This document shows, one piece after another, positions 28,701-36,503 of a DNA stretch of 64,000 bases (position 1 is the stretch's first letter; every line of letters starts with the position of its first letter). The DNA lies in contig JANXCQ010000001.1 in NCBI GenBank assembly GCA_025060195.1, positions 192,352 through 256,351 of the forward strand. Reading direction: 5' to 3'. The notes beneath the pieces were generated by a model. That model made no database searches. It worked only from the letters and a program-made list of their open reading frames with translations, and was not told the origin of the DNA. A program made the position numbers and the translations under genes. This DNA is from Gemmatales bacterium (GTDB taxonomy: Bacteria > Planctomycetota > Planctomycetia > Gemmatales > HRBIN36).

Positions 28701-29425
28701 TTACCCCTTTGGAAACCGTTTACCGCGTCTTTGACCCAGATTCGAATTCTGAAGGTCTGCTCCGACATCTTTCTCCCGCTGTAGACGATGAACGTCGAGA
28801 GGAATATCGGCAGTCCTTTCGTCGAGCTCTTTCGGTCTGTCACCCGAATTTGGCAATCATACGCGAAGTATTTGAATGGCAAGGGAGCCCGGCAGTCCTC
28901 GTTGAATGGACTGACGGTGTACCCGGTCCAGAATGGTTAGAGTTTGCAGGATTTCCCGCGGTATGGCTGCGGCTTCTCTCTCAGGCAGTCTCCGGATTGC
29001 ACGCCGCCCACCAGGCAGGGCTCGCCCACGGACATCTTCACCTCGGACGGTTCTTGCTCACGTTCGATGCCCAGCTAAAGGTTTGCGGTCTAGGAGAGCC
29101 TCCTTGGTTGTTCCCAGAGATAACCCCTGAGGTACCGGATAATCCCAAATTATCCGACATTCGCGCTTTAGGAAAAATAGCTTGGGCTTGGCTAAGAAAT
29201 AATCCAAACTGGCAGCGGAGTAGCTTAGCCCCCCTTCGCACCCTTGCAGAGCGACTCTTGGGACGCTCTGATTCCCCTTACATTCAGTTGGACGAAGTAC
29301 GCCGTGACCTCGAAGAACTGCAAAACACCCTCGGACAAGACGGGCTCGCTGCGTGGGAACACTTGTTAGTTTTCCTTCGCGAACGACTACATCCTCAACC
29401 TTCCGTGCTCGCCCGCAGCGCTTAG
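25706..29425 (+). CDS. FHA-like / giant coiled-coil / pseudokinase protein
   Basis: I chose the ATG at 25706 with GAAGGA seven bases upstream (1239 residues); a GTG at 25691 is also in frame. Residues 1-140 resemble a degenerate FHA domain (IVFGSAPDCEIML, where active FHA has IGRxxxCDI). About residues 165-907 are an uninterrupted Gln/Glu/Arg/Leu coiled coil of roughly 740 residues, with no Pro breaks of note. The C-terminal part, from about 930, resembles a Ser/Thr kinase fold, but the catalytic signatures are lost: HGHLHLGRFLL stands where HRDLKPxNILL is expected (about 1106), CGLGEPP stands for DFG, and no GxGxxG or VAIK lysine is visible. The likely role is a cytoskeletal or scaffold protein. 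No membrane segment is seen. It has no close partner gene. Confidence 0.75.
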   Translation: MADQSRQELSTAEAAASWRLLWRWRSPDGLSGTLEMALPNAIVFGSAPDCEIMLSQAPPLVAVAWAQTSGILVRSLHLDWTVRLSGSSDAADPESESGYKQLILFPPCNFRIGQVECEVAWIPQELGANPSSDNQAAGDEKAAVTRGPIRFVSALPVVWPNSVLEAASQLRAQQRRFEQERQLWRAEAERELALLAEKAQQLTQQEQNLLAAREKLQEAWAALEADRLALRQAQDQLEQSQRRVAEQEEQFRKRERQFTTFYQRRRDHLRALRESVRRAASKVQRQKRALAAELQTLQRRQEELAQHWQQYQADAEQIRTAREQLEKERQLVAEWQAEFEREFAQRQAQLDAREREYLEKQNQLAADVARLHENAQRLQRLHEEVQQRQKELETQAQELAQRHRQLIEREQQVSARETELVQRQAELQQWELQLQQTGQELDELQRQLRDQEKHLRQRAGQLDQYQAVFAAAKTRLERCREELRQREQELLADRRRLEEQEQALVELSRQLHQERLALRREQNHWHQQREALEARLQEVENKLAEMAERERALATRQAELADQEARLRQALTEVENGRERLRQLSRRWMRRRKWLRRKAHKLKQHQTNLAQRQQELNELQEQLAQLQQQLAQQEINLRAKQQELAEQAHHLEAEKQHWHNLRTSWEKEQASKQEELEQRRHLLEQREQALAQELDSLLNRAQALKQQQEELKNQQNRLQSEKEELQQQRAHWEQTVRQLQQQLPMLASQARELLGKISQARTVLREQLNELQAFAAEVRRARERAWQELEDYAQRLRQQEQSLALAQSEHRHALAAFRQQISEWRGQINELRFTLAQNESLLEQRQAELERRAIQLEQTSHRLAEEAHQLAEARRIVSAQQSELERHLSELQSWYRNKLRELAAKKLLNISENVSEGANELPETNQTDLDLAHRLLAAEVIDRPTVAALLADARRKNCSLRDLLLEGEYLSAYQLEMIGANRLEALLAGRLRILDCLRLTPLETVYRVFDPDSNSEGLLRHLSPAVDDERREEYRQSFRRALSVCHPNLAIIREVFEWQGSPAVLVEWTDGVPGPEWLEFAGFPAVWLRLLSQAVSGLHAAHQAGLAHGHLHLGRFLLTFDAQLKVCGLGEPPWLFPEITPEVPDNPKLSDIRALGKIAWAWLRNNPNWQRSSLAPLRTLAERLLGRSDSPYIQLDEVRRDLEELQNTLGQDGLAAWEHLLVFLRERLHPQPSVLARSA

Positions 29426-29495
29426 CCAGCGTAACTTTGCGGATCTAACTGTTTTGCTCCAGGCTCCGAGCATATTAATTTCACTTACGGGCTGC

Positions 29496-32468
29496 TCATG
29501 GTGGCGCCGTTGAAGGATCGCTACCATCTGTGGCCGGGGATGGGGATGGCGAGGATTCTGGCGTCTCCGATTTGGCATCCTCACGTCGCCCCTGCTTTCG
29601 CTGCAGCGCGTCAAAGAAGCGCTTGAGTTCTGCAAACGTACGCAGCTCTCGCTTACCACTCAACAGCTCCGCCATAGATTCTCCATCATCCGCCTCTGAA
29701 AGTGGACGAACTGTCGTTGGCCTGACTCGACGCGGAGAAATGTCGTGGGCTTGGGAAGACGGAGCCGATGTCGGGTGTTCCTCCTGAGCAGCCCGAGGTT
29801 GTAATGCCTCTGCCGATTGGGCGCCTAGGGTCCCCGAACCCGTGGGTATTGAAGGAGCCTGCACAGGACGAATCCCACCTACTTCCACAGGGCTCGCCAA
29901 TGATGTCGGCACCGTCTCCGTTGTTGGCTGGGTCGGTGTGGTCTGACCCAAGGCACTTATCTCGGTACTGGCCGCGGGCCTGGACATCAGGGTTGGCGTT
30001 TGAATCTGCATGACAACGGGCGGCGTGGAACGCGCTACTTCAGGTTCGACACGCCGACGTCGCCGAACGCGCACGCGCCGGCGAGCTATTGGTGGTTCCA
30101 AACTCAAGGCAATGCGGTGATGAGCTGAATCCACCTGGACAATCCAAAAATCTCTCACCTCTCCCACGCCGATCACTTCGCGCGGAGTATGGAAATGGGT
30201 ACGCCCCATGCGCGTCTTATGCAAGAGAGCGGTTTCCTTTGCACCGATGTCCACGAACGCGCCAAACTCTGTAACGCGTGCTACTATGCCCGGGACCAGC
30301 TGCCCTGGACGGAGCTCTTCTAACTTCACCCATTGCCGCCTCAGAATCGGACGAGGCGAGATCATGCGGGGATCACGGCCACAAGCCGCTAGATGGTTGG
30401 CTATTTCTCGTAACAGGACGGGTGAACATTGAAACTCCTCCGCTAACTGACCCAGTTGCGCCTGACTAAGCGCTTGCCGCAAGGCCTGCCGACGGTAGGG
30501 GTCTTTCATTGCCTCCGGTTCAAAGCCGAGCCGCTCCAGTAAACGCCGCGCCAGCCCATATTGCTCCGGATGCAACCATGTGGCATCCAACGGTTCTTCT
30601 CCATCGGGAATGCGCAGGAAGGCCGCCGCCTGCTGGTAGGCCATGTCGGTCATCCCGGGCACTCGCAACAACTCTTCCCGCCGACGGAACGGCCCATGCT
30701 GTTTGCGGTAGTCAACGATGTTCCGCGCCAAATGCTCATTCAGTCCTGCAACATATCGCAACTGCGCAGCACTTGCCTGGTTTAAGTCTAATCCCACATA
30801 ATTGACCACGCTCTCGAGCGTATGGCGAACGGTTTCCTGAGCCCGCCGAATGCTAATGTCATACCAGTTCAAATGGCCAGCCAAACTCGGTATATCCACT
30901 TTGGTCAATTCGGCCAACATGTCTTGGAAACGCCGTCCTAGGCTCACGGCGAGGCGCAAGCCGGCATCCAAATTTGGTAACTCTTCCTTACCTAGGACGC
31001 TCCCAGCGTACTGGGCTGCGCCTAACTCGGAAATGATACTGTACTGCACCTCGGGTAGTCGCTGGTTCAGCAGTTCGACGAGTAGAACCTGTACTTCCCG
31101 ACAATAATTGTTGTTGCCGATCACAATCACCTGCACTTCGAATTTTCCCACTAACTCGCACAGTTGTTCCACATCTGGATGATTCAAAACTTCGGACAAA
31201 GAAATTACACCCGTGTCAGACAGAGACTGCGTCTCCGAGGAACCCTGAGCGAGGTAGTCCGCCGACACGAGAGTTTGTTCCGACGAATTCTCGTGCGCTG
31301 CCGAATCAGCCTTGTCGCCAGCGGCAACTGCGACCTCATCACGCTGCACCACTTGTTCATGTGTGTCGGCACTACGATCCTTACGGGCGGCATTGCGGTG
31401 CGATTTCACCAAATCCAGTAGACGGAGGATACGACAATCTAGAACATAGCCAGACTCGTCAAGTACCGCCACTCGACAACCTGGTCGCAAGGCTGGATCG
31501 ATAGCGAGAACTCTATAGCCCGGCATCGGGCGAAGCAACGCTAGCCGCCTCAGATAATCTCCCATTACTTTCGCTGCATATTCCTCCGCACGCTGATACA
31601 ACCGACGCCGAAGCTCACTCAAAAGGGCCGGAAGCAGGTAGTAATCAATCGCTTCCGGCGCTGCGCTGCGAATCAACTCCAGATGGGGATGATCGGTAAC
31701 GGGAAGGTTATTTAGCAAGCTAGTACGCACTTTATCTTGATCGTATTCAATCTCCAGGGTCAATAGACGTTCCCGCTCACCTCGCACTAAGGCCAGCAAC
31801 TCATATCCCTTCACGCGCCGCACCGGTGTGCGACAATCAAAATAGCCGCGGAATTCTCTCCCCTCGTTTTCTGCAAGCTCAGCGTTTTTGCGAGCCACCA
31901 GCACCGCAGATTCACGGAGTGCCTTCCTACCAATACGCCGCCATTGATACACCTGTGCTAAGCGTTCCGCCAATAAATGCTGCACACCCGCTAACACATC
32001 CTCAGGGCTGTTCAGGCCTTTCTCCGGGTTAACGAAGGTTGGGAGCAATTCCTGCAAGTGTGCCGCCACAGGGTCGTTTCTCCAAATTGCATCGGCCAAC
32101 TTTCCCAGCCCCTGGGCATGAGCCTGGTCTGCGGGGGTCTCCTGAGCCTGCTTGAACGGAAAAAATAACTCCTCCAGTTGCGGAGCATCCTCCGCCTTCT
32201 CAATGCTTTCCCGTAGCTCTTCGACTAACCGCTCCTGCCCCTCGATGTGTTTGATGACCGACTGCTTGCGTTCTTCCAGACGCTGCTGTTCCTCCAGGTA
32301 ACGGGCAATTTCGCGTAACGCCGACTCGGTCAAGCCCCCCGTACGCGCCCGACCATAATATGCCAAATAGGGTACACTGTATCCTCTTTGCAGCCAACGG
32401 ATCGCAGCGCGCACTTGGGCACGTCGCACTCCCAAATTACCAGCCAAGCGTTTCGTATTTATTCGCAT
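29496..32468 (-). CDS. Tex-family RNA-binding transcription accessory protein with long C-terminal extension
   Basis: Tex binds RNA and influences transcription. The protein starts at the ATG 32468, giving 990 residues against about 720-780 for typical Tex. Order: N-terminal helix-turn-helix region (SVPYLAYYGRARTGGL), YqgF/RNase H-like domain (VLAIDPALRPGCRVAVLD, about 315), HhH segment (LNQASAAQLRYVAGLNEHLA, about 560-620) and S1 domain (PGIVARVTEFGAFVDIGAKE, about 715). Two features are unusual: a hydrophilic insert of about 80 residues inside the YqgF domain (about 345-428), and a Pro/Thr/Ser-rich tail of about 200 residues after S1 that begins with an Arg cluster (RRRVRVRRRRR). The Arg cluster could add nucleic-acid contacts. 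The gene is separate from any operon. Confidence 0.88.
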   Translation of the reverse strand: MRINTKRLAGNLGVRRAQVRAAIRWLQRGYSVPYLAYYGRARTGGLTESALREIARYLEEQQRLEERKQSVIKHIEGQERLVEELRESIEKAEDAPQLEELFFPFKQAQETPADQAHAQGLGKLADAIWRNDPVAAHLQELLPTFVNPEKGLNSPEDVLAGVQHLLAERLAQVYQWRRIGRKALRESAVLVARKNAELAENEGREFRGYFDCRTPVRRVKGYELLALVRGERERLLTLEIEYDQDKVRTSLLNNLPVTDHPHLELIRSAAPEAIDYYLLPALLSELRRRLYQRAEEYAAKVMGDYLRRLALLRPMPGYRVLAIDPALRPGCRVAVLDESGYVLDCRILRLLDLVKSHRNAARKDRSADTHEQVVQRDEVAVAAGDKADSAAHENSSEQTLVSADYLAQGSSETQSLSDTGVISLSEVLNHPDVEQLCELVGKFEVQVIVIGNNNYCREVQVLLVELLNQRLPEVQYSIISELGAAQYAGSVLGKEELPNLDAGLRLAVSLGRRFQDMLAELTKVDIPSLAGHLNWYDISIRRAQETVRHTLESVVNYVGLDLNQASAAQLRYVAGLNEHLARNIVDYRKQHGPFRRREELLRVPGMTDMAYQQAAAFLRIPDGEEPLDATWLHPEQYGLARRLLERLGFEPEAMKDPYRRQALRQALSQAQLGQLAEEFQCSPVLLREIANHLAACGRDPRMISPRPILRRQWVKLEELRPGQLVPGIVARVTEFGAFVDIGAKETALLHKTRMGRTHFHTPREVIGVGEVRDFWIVQVDSAHHRIALSLEPPIARRRVRVRRRRRVEPEVARSTPPVVMQIQTPTLMSRPAASTEISALGQTTPTQPTTETVPTSLASPVEVGGIRPVQAPSIPTGSGTLGAQSAEALQPRAAQEEHPTSAPSSQAHDISPRRVRPTTVRPLSEADDGESMAELLSGKRELRTFAELKRFFDALQRKQGRREDAKSETPESSPSPSPATDGSDPSTAPP

Positions 32469-32836
32469 ACCTCGTCCACCTGTCGTTGGCCAACCGTACC
32501 CTGGTTGCTTCTGACCATTGTATCCATGGAGAACGCTACTGTAGAACACTTCACTGCCCAGGTCAAGGCACTAGGCACATTCCATTACAAATTCATCGCT
32601 GTGTTCAGCCGGCACTATACGGAAATAGTGTTCTTGCTCATCAGCCGACCGAAGCATTGTGTTGATAATTGCTTATGGTTCTCTTCACTCGCGACCTGAA
32701 CGCGATGCTTCAAAGTGCCAACAGCTTGCGACTAGTCGCTCTCATATAATTTCGAAAGAAAGTCGGAATCAGGCTGCCGGTACGACTGCCATTAGACCCT
32801 AACTAACATCGGTAAGGAGGACTTCGCAGTAACCTA
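32469..32836. other. Intergenic region between tex and tRNA-Thr
   Basis: The 368 bases hold the divergent promoters of tex and the tRNA gene. A perfect 12-bp palindrome and an adjacent TATAAT hexamer at 32728-32750 are the only sites I can point to. Confidence 0.4.
32728..32750 (+). promoter_or_regulatory. Palindrome next to a -10-like hexamer upstream of tRNA-Thr
   Basis: GCGACTAGTCGC (32728-32739) is a perfect palindrome. TATAAT (32745-32750) lies five bases downstream and 86 bases before the tRNA. No -35 hexamer is found at standard spacing, so the palindrome may be a regulator site in place of a good -35. This is a weak call. Confidence 0.3.
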
Positions 32837-32909
32837 GCTAGCGTAGCTCAATTGGCAGAGCAGCGGTTTTGTAAACCGCAGGTTGTGGGTTCGAGTCCCA
32901 CCGCTAGCT
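32837..32909 (+). tRNA. tRNA-Thr (anticodon UGU)
   Basis: Cloverleaf by eye: acceptor GCTAGCG pairs with CGCTAGC, D-arm GCTC/GAGC, anticodon stem GCGGT/ACCGC with loop TTTGTAA (anticodon TGT at 32870-32872), variable loop AGGTT, T-arm GTGGG/CCCAC with TTCGAGT, discriminator T. All stems pair without mismatch. CCA is not encoded. It reads ACA codons and, by wobble, possibly other ACN codons. No integrase or duplicated 3' end lies next to it. Confidence 0.96.
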
Positions 32910-33148
32910 CTGGTCCCAGCTAGGGGCACTGAGCCCGTTGGAATAGGAAGCCGGATAACTTTTCGACTTCACAGGACTTTTGCTACTAAATTGTGCTAGT
33001 TCTTGGACATAACAGATACGTAATTTGTCGTTTCGCCTTCCCGATAGAAACGTGGACAACGTTCGAGAATGGCGTGTAAATTAGTTGAGTGCTTTTCACT
33101 AGCTGGTTCGGCACTCCAATCATGCGAGATCATGTTTGCGAAAACGAG

Positions 33149-33514
33149 CTAAGCCCATGGGGCCTCGGGATGGTATTGCCGCCAGTGAGTCTCACAATAA
33201 CGATAGCGCCGACGCCAAATTGGTATCAGCCCGAGCCAACGATGCCAGCCTATTTCTTCAGCGACTGCCGCTCGACCGCACCAAGAGCAACACCACACCA
33301 TGCCATTTTCGTCGCGTAACACGCGGTGTTTCCATTTCCGCCCGTGGGCGGCGATTTCCTCAGGCGTGATTCCCCGCCGCGCCAACTCTGCTTCCGCTAT
33401 CTCCAATGCTTCAGCCTCGAGATGCTCGCGCAGTACAGTAACTCGATCCATCAATTCTAAAGTATCCGCTCGTGCTGCGTTGGCTAACAAACGCTTCGTA
33501 TTTAGTTCGAACAT
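33149..33514 (-). CDS. Small Cys/His-rich conserved hypothetical protein
   Basis: The 121-residue protein has an acidic helical N-terminal half (LEAEALEIAEAELARRGITPEEI) and a C-terminal half with CCSWCGRAA and YCETHWRQYH. The CxxC plus C-x-x-H spacing suggests a single zinc site. There is no signal peptide. I do not recognise a named family, but the ordered layout and clean start (ATG at 33514) make it likely real. It is isolated: the tRNA lies upstream on the other strand and an SDR gene is divergent at 33665. The base composition and codon use look like the neighbours. DNA or protein binding through the zinc site is possible but not shown. Confidence 0.65.
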   Translation of the reverse strand: MFELNTKRLLANAARADTLELMDRVTVLREHLEAEALEIAEAELARRGITPEEIAAHGRKWKHRVLRDENGMVWCCSWCGRAAVAEEIGWHRWLGLIPIWRRRYRYCETHWRQYHPEAPWA

Positions 33515-33664
33515 GGTTGCTTTTCGATCCCTGAGGAGAGCGTAGTACTTTTGCTTACGACTTTCGCTTCTTTCACTTTTTGTACTCTTTAAGTAAATGT
33601 AGGCTAGAACGCGACCTTAGTAAAGTCGCCGCCGATCTTTCAATCCCGTAAGTAGGAGCAATAT

Positions 33665-34405
33665 ATGCAAGCGGAGCGCGTCGCTCTGGTCACCGGCTCG
33701 GCTACGGGCATCGGGCGAGCTGTGGCTTTGAAGCTGGCCCAACAAGGTTACGCTATAGCTGTCAACTATTCCCGTTCTCACCAAGAAGCTGAAGATACCC
33801 TCCAACAAGTAGAAAAACTTGGTGTTCCAGGTTTGCTGATTCGTGCCAATGTGGCACGCGACGATGAAGTATGTCGCATGGTCGATCAAATTGTCCAAAC
33901 CTGGAAACGCATAGACGTACTCGTCAATAACGCGGGCACTACCCGTTTCATAGACCACCGCAGACTCGACCTGCTAACTGAGGAAGTCTGGGACGAAATC
34001 TTCGGTGTCAACCTCAAAGGGGCGTTCTATTGCTGCCGAGCAGTAATCCCTTATATGCAGCAGCAAGGAAGTGGGGCTATCGTTAACATCAGTTCGGTCG
34101 CGGGCATCCTTGGTATTGGCAGTTCCATTCCCTATGCTGCCAGTAAGGGCGCGCTCAACACCTTGACGAAATCTCTCGCCCGCGCTTTCGCCCCGCAAAT
34201 TCGAGTCAACGCCGTCGCGCCAGGTCCCGTTCTCACCCGCTGGCTTGCCGACCACATGGACCATATCGAACGTCAGATGGCTCTTACTCCCATGCAACGG
34301 GCCGCTACCCCTGAAGATATCGCCGATGTCGTGTGCTTTTTGGTCAGCGGCACCCACTATATAACAGGACAAATTATCGTAGTAGATGGCGGCCGTACTA
34401 TGTAA
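33665..34405 (+). CDS. SDR-family NAD(P)-dependent oxidoreductase (FabG-like)
   Basis: A classical short-chain dehydrogenase of 246 residues. GGAG lies eight bases before the ATG. The cofactor motif TGSATGIGR is at about 9-17, NNAG marks the central strand, the catalytic Ser lies in VNISSVAG, and YAASKGAL gives Tyr/Lys at about 157/161. The end has TGQIIVVDGGRTM, the usual SDR tail. FabG, 3-oxoacyl-ACP reductase, is the closest well-known relative, but without other fatty-acid genes nearby I would not assign that reaction. The substrate is unknown. The amidohydrolase gene follows in the same direction after about 300 bases, so co-transcription is uncertain. Confidence 0.88.
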   Translation: MQAERVALVTGSATGIGRAVALKLAQQGYAIAVNYSRSHQEAEDTLQQVEKLGVPGLLIRANVARDDEVCRMVDQIVQTWKRIDVLVNNAGTTRFIDHRRLDLLTEEVWDEIFGVNLKGAFYCCRAVIPYMQQQGSGAIVNISSVAGILGIGSSIPYAASKGALNTLTKSLARAFAPQIRVNAVAPGPVLTRWLADHMDHIERQMALTPMQRAATPEDIADVVCFLVSGTHYITGQIIVVDGGRTM

Positions 34406-34703
34406 ACGGTCGATGGCCCGATGCCTGCCCTAGCCTAGCACTCTTTTTTCAACCTGTGGGCAAGGCACATGTGGCAAAACACTGTTGTTAGCGATACGGA
34501 GCACTGCCGTTCCAAGCCTGCCACTCAGGCGCAGCATACCTTTCATACCGGATGTATATAAAAAGTATATGCTGACGCACTCCCCAATCTACGAGATGCC
34601 CCATGGTACTAATCAATAACCCGAAATCTCGCCGTGTGCCTGCCAAGAACCCGCCGACAACAATTTGCCGAGGAACACCGGTCAGACTTAGAGGAACTCG
34701 CCC

Positions 34704-36392
34704 ATGCCTACAGCTCCTGCCGCCGATTGGATTATACATAATGCTACGATTATTACGTTAGATCCTCGCCACAGCCGCGCGGAAGCATTAGCGGTGCGCG
34801 AAGACAAAATTGTTGCCATTGGTTCCGACCACGAGGTGTTGAAATTACTCGGTCCACAAACACGTACATTGGACGCCGATGGACGCATGGTCCTGCCGGG
34901 ATTAATTGATAGTCATGTCCATCCGATAGACGCTGCTACCAGCGAACTGCATGAAGAACTGCCAGTGTTGAGATCGCTTGAAGATGTTTTCCGTTACATC
35001 CGGGAGCAAGCCCAGCGCAAGCCCCCCGGCGAGTGGATAGTTCTACGCTTCGCCTTCCCAACACGTTTGAGGGAAGGTCGTTTTCCCACTCGGGCGGAAT
35101 TGGATGCTGTTGCGCCCCAGCATCCCGTCCTTTATCATGCTGGCCCTGCAAGTATGGTCAACAGTGTCGCCCTGAGGATTTCAGGGATTACCCGGGATAC
35201 GCCTAACCCGCCTAACGGCATCATCGTTAAGGACCCAAATACCGGCGAGCCCACCGGCATGTTACGCAATGCCACGAGCCTACTGAAAGGAATCCGCGGA
35301 AGCGAAAAACCTTTGTCTAGAGAGCAGCGTCGCCAAGCTTTGCTCAAGCTTATCAAACTGTATAATCAACACGGTTTGACAAGCATCTGCGACCGCTCCG
35401 CCAGTCGAGAGGAACTTGATGTATATTACGATCTTTATCAAAGTGGGGACCTAACGATTCGTGTCAACGTGGCCCGCGAATTTTCGCCTCCATCGCTGCG
35501 GGATGAATTAGTACGCAGGCTTGACGAGTTACCCGGTCCCGACAAACGCGGTGGCCCCACAGGTGTCGGCAATTCCTGGGTGCGGGTAGGACCTCTTAAG
35601 GTCTATCTCGACGGCGGCATGCTCAATGGCACTGCTTATATGCGGCAGCCTTGGCCCCAAGGGCCAGCTTACCAGATCCACGAGAACAACTATCGTGGTT
35701 TACTTTTTATCCGTCCGGAAGCACTGACTATGTTGGCAGAGGAAGCAGCGCGCCGAGGCTGGCAACTTACCGCACATACCGCGGGCGAAGGCGCCATGGA
35801 CATTTTATTAGATGCTTACGATCTAGCTAACCGGACTGTGTCTATCAAATCCCGGCGCTTTTGCATCACTCACGCTAACTTCCCCTCTCAATATAACCTG
35901 GAACGTTGCCAGCGGCTTGGCGTTGTTGCAGACGTTCAACCCGCTTGGTTATGGAAAGATGGTTCTACGCTCCTTCGCATCCTCGGTAAAGAGCGCATGC
36001 GCTGGTTCCAACCTTATAAAACTTGGTTACGATATACCGTCATAGGCGGTGGTTCCGACCACATGCTGAAAATGGATTCCTTCTTATCCACGAACCCCTG
36101 GAATCCCTGGCTGGGCATCTATACAGCCATCGCGCGCGTCACGGAGCAAGGCGACTTACTTTATCCCGATGAACGTCTTACACGGGAGGAAGCCCTAAGA
36201 CTTTATACCATGAACAATGCCTATCTGACTTTTGAAGAAAAAGTCAAGGGAAGTCTGGAAGTCGGCAAACTTGCTGACTTCATTATCATCGACCGCGACA
36301 TCTTAATCTGCGATGCTAAGCAAATTCCCTTCACTAAAGTCTTATATACTTTTGTGGGCGGGCGCCTGGTGCATCAAGCTTCGGATACCTAA
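34704..36392 (+). CDS. Amidohydrolase family protein (YtcJ-like)
   Basis: The 562-residue protein has AGAGGA before its ATG. It has the composite N-terminal beta sandwich (WIIHNATIITLDP), then GLIDSHVHP (about 68-76, the HxH metal pair), later metal or catalytic residues in ITHANF and TAHTAGEGAMD, and GGGSDHML for the late Asp. The C-terminal GSLEVGKLADFIIIDRD segment is the usual end of the amidohydrolase sandwich. The family hydrolyses amide or related bonds in cyclic or acylated amines. YtcJ-type members have unknown substrates. No signal peptide is seen, so it is probably cytoplasmic. The SDR upstream and DUF1570 downstream do not suggest a pathway. Confidence 0.87.
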   Translation: MPTAPAADWIIHNATIITLDPRHSRAEALAVREDKIVAIGSDHEVLKLLGPQTRTLDADGRMVLPGLIDSHVHPIDAATSELHEELPVLRSLEDVFRYIREQAQRKPPGEWIVLRFAFPTRLREGRFPTRAELDAVAPQHPVLYHAGPASMVNSVALRISGITRDTPNPPNGIIVKDPNTGEPTGMLRNATSLLKGIRGSEKPLSREQRRQALLKLIKLYNQHGLTSICDRSASREELDVYYDLYQSGDLTIRVNVAREFSPPSLRDELVRRLDELPGPDKRGGPTGVGNSWVRVGPLKVYLDGGMLNGTAYMRQPWPQGPAYQIHENNYRGLLFIRPEALTMLAEEAARRGWQLTAHTAGEGAMDILLDAYDLANRTVSIKSRRFCITHANFPSQYNLERCQRLGVVADVQPAWLWKDGSTLLRILGKERMRWFQPYKTWLRYTVIGGGSDHMLKMDSFLSTNPWNPWLGIYTAIARVTEQGDLLYPDERLTREEALRLYTMNNAYLTFEEKVKGSLEVGKLADFIIIDRDILICDAKQIPFTKVLYTFVGGRLVHQASDT

Positions 36393-36455
36393 CTAGTATC
36401 TAAGTTGCGATAAGTGAAAAACATGATTTTGCACTATCTGATCCTCAAAACTTAT

Positions 36456-36474
36456 TTTAGCCGAGTCGGCTAAA
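36456..36474. promoter_or_regulatory. 19-bp perfect inverted repeat upstream of the DUF1570 gene
   Basis: TTTAGCCGA, a single G, and TCGGCTAAA form a perfect inverted repeat centred at 36465, 30 bases before the DUF1570 start and 64 bases after the amidohydrolase stop. The symmetry suggests an operator. As a hairpin it would have a 7-bp stem and 5-base loop but no T-tract. Function is inferred. Confidence 0.35.
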
Positions 36475-36503
36475 CACTATCTTGGAAGTCAGTGTGAACG
36501 ACT

